From Calamus simplicifolius (lineage: Eukaryota > Streptophyta > Magnoliopsida > Arecales > Arecaceae), in the NCBI GenBank assembly GCA_900491605.1, contig UESW01004075.1, forward strand, positions 763,587 to 827,586: 64,000 bases of DNA, written 5' to 3'. The position numbers and the translations under genes were made by a program. The notes beneath the pieces were generated by a model that was given only the letters and a program-made list of their open reading frames with translations, was not told where the DNA came from and searched no databases. Position 1 is the stretch's first letter, and every line of letters starts with the position of its first letter. This document shows positions 57,590 to 64,000 of the stretch, piece by piece.

Positions 57590-58557
57590 GACAACGACAG
57601 ATGAATCCCGACATCAGTCAAGTTGCAATTCGGCAAAGTTAGAAACGGAGTTCGCTTACTGGTTTTATGAATTTGTGAGTAGTATCACTCAATCAATTTT
57701 AATCATGGCTTTTATTTTTTGAATTGGTTGTGAATAGCTTATGGCCATTGTCCACAACCGACAATATTTCAATCATGGCTTTTATTTATAGGTAAACGGT
57801 CATGGTCTACAACCGACAATATTTTCATTAAATGTCTATCGCAATGGCCATTGAAGACCGTAACAACCTCTACTGGCTATTTTGTTAATGGGTACAAATT
57901 TCAGATTGAACGATTAGCAGCTTCAAGAGGCACGCAGAATTGGGGCGTGTGTGTTAAAGGAGAAAGTGTTGGAGCAAATATAGGATTATTACGGAAAGTT
58001 AGTAGAGGTGGTTGAAGTTGAATATCCCGGTTGGCCTATGAAACGAACCGTATTGTTTCGTTGCGATTGGTTTGATCCGACAGTTCCTGTGGGCAAAAGG
58101 GTTCATAATGACTACAATTTAGTTGAAGTGAACCATCGACGAAGATTGCAAAAATATGAACCATTCATCCTTGCATCCCAAGCTCAGCAAGTGTTTTACT
58201 GCGGATATCCAAGTTTGCGCAATGATAAGAGATTGGTGGGCTGTTTCTAAAATCGTCCCACGTTCAACAATCGTATTAGACAAGAGTTCATCAAGTCAAT
58301 CAGCCGAGTGCCATGCATTTCAAGAGGATGAGATGGAAATGCATGCAATTGAGGACGACACAAGGGCTCCTGAAACATCACTTAGAGATCCAAATGGTGA
58401 TGTCCAAGAAATAGCGGATGCAAATGTTCGGTTTCCTTCGATGATAATGAAATTGAATCGCAGTCCGATACGGCATCGGATGTTGAACCAAGATTTCACG
58501 AAACAAATGAAACCGACTAAACATAGAGATTTTTTTAAATTCAATTTATTTTTATAA
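57590..58557 (+). pseudogene. CACTA transposase C-terminal part (DUF4218 end and DUF4216), broken
   Basis: Plus strand. An ETEFAYWFYEF segment ends at a GT donor near 57676 and resembles the end of DUF4218. After an intron, VNGYKFQIER and TQNWGVCVKGES (about 57888-57965), then VEVEYPG, VLFRCDWFD and KYEPFILASQAQQVFYC (to about 58202), match DUF4216. Frame changes occur near 57985-58005 and 58205, after which WWAVSKIVPRS is read in another frame. The catalytic N-terminal domains are absent, so the element cannot supply its own transposase. Confidence 0.75.
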
Positions 58558-58935
58558 ATGTTATATTTTTACATATTCAATCATTAATCGTATTTACATT
58601 CATGAATCTTTAGTATTTTTAGTATGATGGGCCGAGGTAGATCTACCGACGATGGACGGAGTGAGCAGGGACGTAGCCCTGCAGCATCTGATCACATGAG
58701 CTTTGGAGATGGAGAGTTTCGATCTCACACATCGCACAGTCTCCGATCTTTCCAGCAGTCGGCGGTGATCTTGCATTGCTATTATCATCTAGCCGATCGG
58801 CACAGACCTCCGAGAGTTCTTCCACCGTTCGGCCGCATCGTACTTCGATTGGATGCTCATGGGCTATAAGTATATACTAATTAAAAATATATTTTATTTT
58901 TAAGTCAATTACTTATAAACATGCATTTTTTAACA

Positions 58936-60152
58936 GATTTATTGAGCAGCATCATGTATCGAGCCACATCAGCTCATATTTCAGAGGCGTGCGGATCCCA
59001 GTGGCTACGATTGGCGCCATGTATCTGCAGCCACGAGGGAGTTTTATTTTTCAGAGTTTCAGGTAAACTTATTAAATATAATTTATCACTGATATAAAAT
59101 TTCTTAATCTTAATAAATTCTGAAACTAACTGTTTATTTTAATGCAGAAAAAGTTTACATGGGACCCTGCCAGCCATGATGCCATTAGGGCAGCATGGGA
59201 AGCTCTTACGGGACGCCGATACTCCGACATGCTTCATCATTGGAGGTCATCGGGTCACCGTCCTGCGCATGTGCCAGAGGGTATTTGGCACGAGTGGCAG
59301 CAGGTCTGGCAGTCTGATGGTTGGCACAGGAGGTCGCATGAGCCAGCACGAACCACCAATCTGAGAGGGGCGGTCCTGGCACGGGTCTCTCCCACCACAC
59401 TTCGGGCTCCATTTTGATTCAGGAGCACAGACGTCGTATGGTAAGAAAACATAAATAATTTAATTACTAATTTAGTTATTTACAAATACTTACTTTAATA
59501 TCAATTTTTCTGTTGTTATAGTCTGAGCAGGAGGCGGAGATCCTGGTGAGTTTCGTCTATTCAGGCGACACACACCAGGAGAGACGGTTCCTGGGTCGAT
59601 ACACGATCACGGGAGGTTGCGGTAAGAAATTAGATTTATGTTGTATCTGTTTAATTTCTAAAATTTTATTTAGAGAAATTTATTGATTCATTTATTATTG
59701 ATTTTATAATTCAAAGACACGAGTCAAGGAGCTTCGCTCCCAGCATCGTAGGTCGACTCCACTGATGGGGGGACGCCCGTCGAACTCTCAGAGGAGAGTC
59801 GATATGTGTTTTTGGAGGCTGTTGGTGCCCAGCCGCGAGACCGCAGGGTCTATGTCTGGGCACTAGAGCTTCTGCATATTTTTCCCATCAGGCCTCCAGC
59901 TCGCGATATTATGGTGATATTCCTGCCGAGCGTTTAGACGACATTCGAGATCTATCACGGAGGAGGTTCGTCAGGAGGTCGACAGGACGTTGGCAGGAGG
60001 TTCGACAGGAGGTTGAGCATGAGTTCGAGCAGCGTACGGGAGGCCTTCAGCAGGAGCTTGCAGACGTGCGAGAGCAGATGCGTCAGTTGCAGGATATGGT
60101 TAGCCGCATGTCGCAGGGTTTCCAGCCTCCACATGATCGTGCCGATTCTTGA
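58936..60152 (+). pseudogene. Transposase_24-type CACTA gene, plus copy
   Basis: Exons on the plus strand: about 58936-59062 (YDWRHVSAATREFYFSEF), 59148-59440 (FTWDPASHDAIRAAWE, HVPEGIWHEWQQ), 59522-59621, and 59717-60152 ending in TGA. All have GT/AG borders and match the inverted copy exon for exon. An additional upstream exon may lie at about 58624-58866. Small frame changes (for example after the WHRR stretch near 59330) make it a likely pseudogene. Confidence 0.8.
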
Positions 60153-60411
60153 TGTATTTTTTTCTTTACTTTTTATATTTTGTACATGAAAACTTCAAAA
60201 TTTTAATATATTAATAATTTTAAAAATTGAATGATGAATGTTTGGATCAATACGAGTTATGAATGTTTCGATCAATATTTAAATGTAATGAAATTGTATT
60301 AATCGTTTTAATTTTTAATATTTTATTTTTTAAAAAAAATTAATTAGCGATGCATTAGCGATTGAAATTGCATCGCTAATATTTTTAAAATATTATTATT
60401 AAATATTATGA

Positions 60412-60740
60412 CACAGATAACGTATAATCTAGTGCTAGAGGCCTGGCCTAGGTCACACCCTTGGTTCTAACCTTTTTATTATTATTAAATTAATAAGCTA
60501 TAAATAAATTAGGACTAGCATCAAGGTTCAACAATTAATTTTAAAATTTAAATAATTAAAAATTAATTATTTAGAATTTGCAAGTCAAATTAATTAAAAA
60601 TAGTTTGAGTTATAATAGGCATTCTTGCGGTCAGAATTAAGACCTTTGATATGCAATACTTAGATACAATTAAGAAATCCTGAACATAATTTTCTACATA
60701 TTATTAATATTTTATATAAATTTATGTTTTATTGCATAAT
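60412..60740. repeat. Right copy of the ~330-bp direct repeat
   Basis: Matches 48060-48394. Beyond it the sequence continues into unrelated AT-rich DNA rather than a CACTA end. Confidence 0.85.
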
Positions 60741-61759
60741 TGCTAATGTTATCATGATTATTTCATAAGATGCGATTGTTTCATGAAGTTTTATCATCAC
60801 AAGTTAAAAAAATAATAAAAAATAATTTTTTCTTTAAAATGATAATGATGATAAAGCATGCATGTCATTAAAAAAAAATTATAAGAAAAATACAAAAAGA
60901 GATGGATATAATTGGACTAGATATGAGAGAGTATTGTCTAATATGACATGATTACTACTTAGTATGCACTAATTGTGATTATTGGCAATGGTCTGGTATG
61001 TGATACTATGATCTACCATTGTAGGATGAGTGTTGTGAGGTTTTTCTACCATGAGGAAGAATATAGCCGTAACTAATCTATTACTAAAACATGTTGAGCT
61101 AGTTAAATAAATGAGATATAATGTAGGAAAGGGATATCTAGACTCATCATATGGGAGTATTACCTAATATGGTAGTGATTATGATTGTTAGTTATGGTAT
61201 GGTCGATGCATGATATTATGAGTAGCCAATCATTGGTTGGAGTGTGATATGACTAATTCGAATACAAAGTAGTAGATCAAACATATAATGATAAATCATA
61301 AATCTAAAATCATCGTGTCAATTGATGTTACTGTTTGAATTATAAAATATGATATATGTATTATTATTCTATCATGAACTATGTTATGAGTTATAATTAT
61401 GGACACCATTTGATTAAATCTACAAATTTAAATGGTTCAATATTGGCATGAATTAAAATATTGGGCAATATTATTGACTTTACTCATTAGTAATTATAAA
61501 ATGATTGTGTGCAATTTTAATTCATGCTACTATGCATAAGAGAAGATTTTTACTGAGCTACTAATTCACATCATTATTGTTGCCTTTTTTTTAAAAGCTA
61601 CAAAGATATCTAGTTTTCTGTTCATGTTCTGAAATTTTATATAAGAATATATCTTGCATTTTATGGTTGATATCGAATGTATCTGAACATTGTATTTTAG
61701 ATTATTAAAATATTAATAAAATATTTTGATTTGTCATCATATTTGCTTATGTTTATTAT
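60741..61759. other. AT-rich spacer, nothing recognised
   Basis: About 1 kb without convincing ORFs or borders. Confidence 0.5.
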
Positions 61760-62230
61760 AGTTTAGATCTAAATACCTCGCATACATACTGTTGTCGGCA
61801 AATCACATCCTTCGAGTGTCAAGTAAGATTCGAAGGCTGAAATCCGATGAGGATGGAGTGGAGTCTTTCGATGCCTCCACCTCGGATGGGAGTCCTTCAA
61901 AAAAGTTTTCGAGTACCAATTATTTTGGTGGGGATCCTTCGACGCTCAAATAAGTGATCTGGGAAAACAGCAATGAATCTTTTAGAAGAAGAATGAGTTA
62001 GAACTTCCCCCTTCCACTCCTCGTCATGAGCAAAAGTTCTTATATCTGGTCGGGAGTTCCTCTTATCCTTTTTGAACGGTTGTTGATCCCGATCCCATGG
62101 CTTGGCATTGGATAAGTGACAAGGCGGACAATAATAGGAGATGTCCACCACATGGTCCAATATGATTTCAAAGACGATGAAGATGATTAGAGCAAAGTGC
62201 TGGATTGTGATCCACTGACACAACAGAACG
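61760..62230 (-). repeat. Probable LTR-retrotransposon-derived fragment
   Basis: GGATCCTTCGA, GTCTTTCGATGCCTCC and AGTCCTTCAAAAAAGT-type phrases recur here, and a 108-codon minus-strand ORF (61897-62223) is open. It has the look of a common plant LTR fragment, but no borders are visible. Confidence 0.35.
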
Positions 62231-62246
62231 ATTAAAAAAAAAAAAG

Positions 62247-62757
62247 TCTATCGTGTGTTGACTAAATACAGCTGGCGGTAGAGCATTTTAGAAGGTCGAA
62301 AGCCTCATCCAAATAGTTGGGAGTTGCCGGCTTTAGAAGCAAGAAGAATTTCGGTCATATAGTTTTTGATCTATTTAAGATACTTCTGGCCAAAGAAAAT
62401 ATATTAGGCTTGTAAAGGATCAGTTAGTCGTTTGGCCAAAGGAAATATCACGTAAAAATTGGCCCCACTGATCACCAAGAATGTACATAAAGTGCTCAAT
62501 ATTATACTCTGAACATAAAGAAAAATGTATATGAGTGATTCAAATGATTTAGCGAAACACATATCGATTAGAATAGCCCATAAATTTCAACTTAATTTTA
62601 TTCGATACAACACCACTGTGTCAAACAAAAACAAATAGATATGAAGTAAAAATTTATAAGCAATATGTTTAAAAAGCTAGCTAGAACTCCAGATGTGCAA
62701 GTTCCAACTCAAAGATGACAGGAGTTCTTGTCCTTCCAGCAGCTTCCCACATTCGGA
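62247..62757. other. A4 3' flank
   Basis: Closely matches 40932-41443 downstream of A3; the similarity starts abruptly near 62250. TTTATT at 62597-62602 is a possible poly(A) signal on the minus strand. Confidence 0.6.
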
Positions 62758-63183
62758 CTACTCCAGCTCAAACGCCGACACCGGGAAGCTATCGGAAAGC
62801 CCGGTGCCGGTCTTGAAAGTGATCTTCTCTGTTGAGGGGTCATCAATGTACACCTCAACAACAGAGAGCCATAGAAAGAGTTCCTTTGTCTTCACCCCTG
62901 TGATCTTCTTCATCTTGCGCTGCTCGACGAAGGCTGTCACCTCTGTGCCATACGACACCGTCTGCTTGATCTTCTTGAACGTGTGCTCCTTCTTCTTCTT
63001 CTGGACCATCCACATGAACCCAGCCGCACGGTTATACCCAAACTCCTCGATGTCATCGAGGGGCAGCAGGCCCTTCTGGAGGCTGAGCTCTTCGAGTAGG
63101 TGGATGGACTTCTTCTTGCAGAGGTCATTGCCGTGGTAGACCTCGGCACCGTCACGGTGGCTTTCAATGGTCTGGGATGCCAT
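62758..63183 (-). CDS. DUF538 family protein, type A (A4)
   Basis: 141 residues, one exon, three differences from A3: Asp for Glu in HR(D/E)GAE, His for Gln in KKSI(H/Q)LL, and Gln for Pro in SL(Q/P)KGLL. The last changes a proline conserved in all the other five copies, just before the most conserved block of the family. The remaining motifs (GFMWM, HTFKKI, FKTGTGLSDSFP) are intact. The open frame extends upstream to 63459, but the TATA box at 63288-63296 supports the start at 63183. No signal peptide. The A3-A4 similarity runs through the upstream MITE. Confidence 0.92.
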   Translation of the reverse strand: MASQTIESHRDGAEVYHGNDLCKKKSIHLLEELSLQKGLLPLDDIEEFGYNRAAGFMWMVQKKKKEHTFKKIKQTVSYGTEVTAFVEQRKMKKITGVKTKELFLWLSVVEVYIDDPSTEKITFKTGTGLSDSFPVSAFELE

Positions 63184-63287
63184 GCTAATTAGTGTTATCA
63201 GAAAGCTTGGAACGGAAGTGAATGGAAGTGTCGGAAGGCTAATAGGGTGGTGGTGAATGGTGATGGAAGAACGAGTGAAGGATGGAG

Positions 63288-63296
63288 TATTTATAG
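63288..63296 (-). promoter_or_regulatory. TATA box of DUF538 gene A4
   Basis: CTATAAATA on the minus strand, about 105 bp upstream of the A4 ATG. Confidence 0.8.
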
Positions 63297-63574
63297 ATGC
63301 GCATGTGGTGAAGAAGTGGAGGAGGGTACTGTGGCAGCGGCCAGCGGGAAAGGAGAGGCTTTGACTTGGGCTGGGTCGGCCATGGCGTGCGATCAACGGG
63401 CAGGACGGAGTACCGGCCGGCCTGGCACGAATAATGGTGGGCTCACAGATGATGACCATTTAATGAATTGGTTGAGAGCTGGAAAGAAAGGGTCAAGGGA
63501 AGACAAGTCAACGATCGACAACTTCATTGCGTCTTCTTGTAGTTGGCCTCCGAATCATTTTCCAAGCTTGCAAG

Positions 63575-64000
63575 TAGGGGTGTAATCCAGTCAAATTGAA
63601 TCGACATAGTACCAAGCTTGAGCTCGACTCGACTCTAAAATTTAAAGCTCGAAATTTGACTCAAGCTCGATCGAATTTTTTATTTAAAGCTCGAACTCGA
63701 GCTCGATGAAATACTCGATATACTCGAGCTCGACTCAACTAAACTTGAATTTTTATGTAAAAATTTAAAAAGTAATTTTTAAATTAAAATAAAATACGTT
63801 ATCAACTAAAAATTCAAAAAAGTTTTATATAGTTAGGACAATATTATAAATATATATAATTATAAGAATAAATTAGTAAAATTAAGTAAGCTCGATTAAA
63901 CTTGCGATCTTTTTGAGCCGAGTATTTTAATACTCAAACTTGGCTCGATAATATACTCGAGTAGCTCAAGTTCGAGCTCAAATCGATAAGCAGCGAGTCG
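63575..64000. mobile_element. hAT-like MITE upstream of A4 (cut by the window end)
   Basis: The TAGGGGTGTAATCC end and GAGCTCGA-rich interior match the MITE at 42258-42739. It sits at the same position relative to the gene (after CCAAGCTTGCAAG). Confidence 0.75.

Larger units (their letters stand above)
48395..60411 (+). mobile_element. Rearranged CACTA (En/Spm) transposon complex, GCGACGCA family
   Basis: The left terminus is CACTATAAGAAAATACTG at 48395. Subterminal GCGACGCA/TGCGTCGC arrays occur at 48410-49080, 52209-52672, 52690-53290, 54691-55700 and 60340-60390. Inside are a gene-leader-like segment, a 2.5-kb minisatellite, an inverted fragment with its own CACTACAAG end (52673), and a plus-strand promoter. 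A DUF4216 remnant and a Transposase_24-type gene follow. The plus-oriented element lacks a right terminus: at about 60411 it stops in the 3' subterminal region and host-type repeat begins. No transposase catalytic core (Transposase_21) is recognised. Confidence 0.85.

Overview
This is nuclear DNA of a flowering plant. The evidence is single-exon DUF538 genes with TATA boxes, plant-type Ty1/Copia LTR retrotransposons primed by initiator-Met tRNA, a plant L1-type LINE with an RNase H tail, CACTA (En/Spm) transposons and hAT/PIF-like MITEs. A monocot, perhaps a palm, seems likely from the look of the repeats, but that is an impression. I saw no bacterial, organellar, rRNA or tRNA genes.

The host content is one tandem array of six DUF538 genes, all on the minus strand, in two alternating types. 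Type A genes are A1 (2115-2540), A2 (38705-39130), A3 (41444-41869) and A4 (62758-63183). Type B genes are B1 (5780-6202) and B2 (45060-45485). The order is A1-B1-A2-(B lost)-A3-B2-A4. Only the distal promoter flank of the missing B gene survives (about 39787 onward). The left edge (615-900) resembles the upstream flank of another B gene, so the array probably continues to the left. A1/A2 and A3/A4 are the closest pairs, which suggests block duplications of an A+B unit.

The rest is nested transposons. Because the units are paralogous, several empty sites can be read directly. From left to right: (1) a CACTA end, 1-614. (2) A decayed Copia element, 6427-23504 (TSD AGAGT), inserted 69 bp upstream of the B1 TATA box. 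It carries a younger SIRE/Maximus-like Copia, 9259-19573, with about 1.44 kb LTRs, an intact 968-aa pol ORF and an extra envelope-like 3' ORF. (3) Two same-family LINE insertions, a truncated one (23801-24544) and a full-length decayed one (24919-30391), each with its own TSD. (4) A CACTA-like element, 33495-38426, in the A2 3' flank, holding a Copia fragment that itself holds an 845-bp hAT-like element. (5) A rearranged CACTA complex, 48395-60411, with GCGACGCA subterminal arrays, a 28-copy 89-bp GATC-rich minisatellite, and two inverted copies of the same transposase-associated gene, flanked by a 330-bp direct repeat. (6) A hAT-like MITE at the same site upstream of A3 and A4.

The six DUF538 genes probably share a function and a proximal promoter (TATA about 90-150 bp upstream of ATG). 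Their distal promoters have been rearranged very differently by the insertions. The most unusual signals are a ~21-bp-spaced GAGTCGACTC palindrome array in the SIRE-like LTR that recurs upstream of its envelope-like ORF, and the foldback CACTA complex with its minisatellite.
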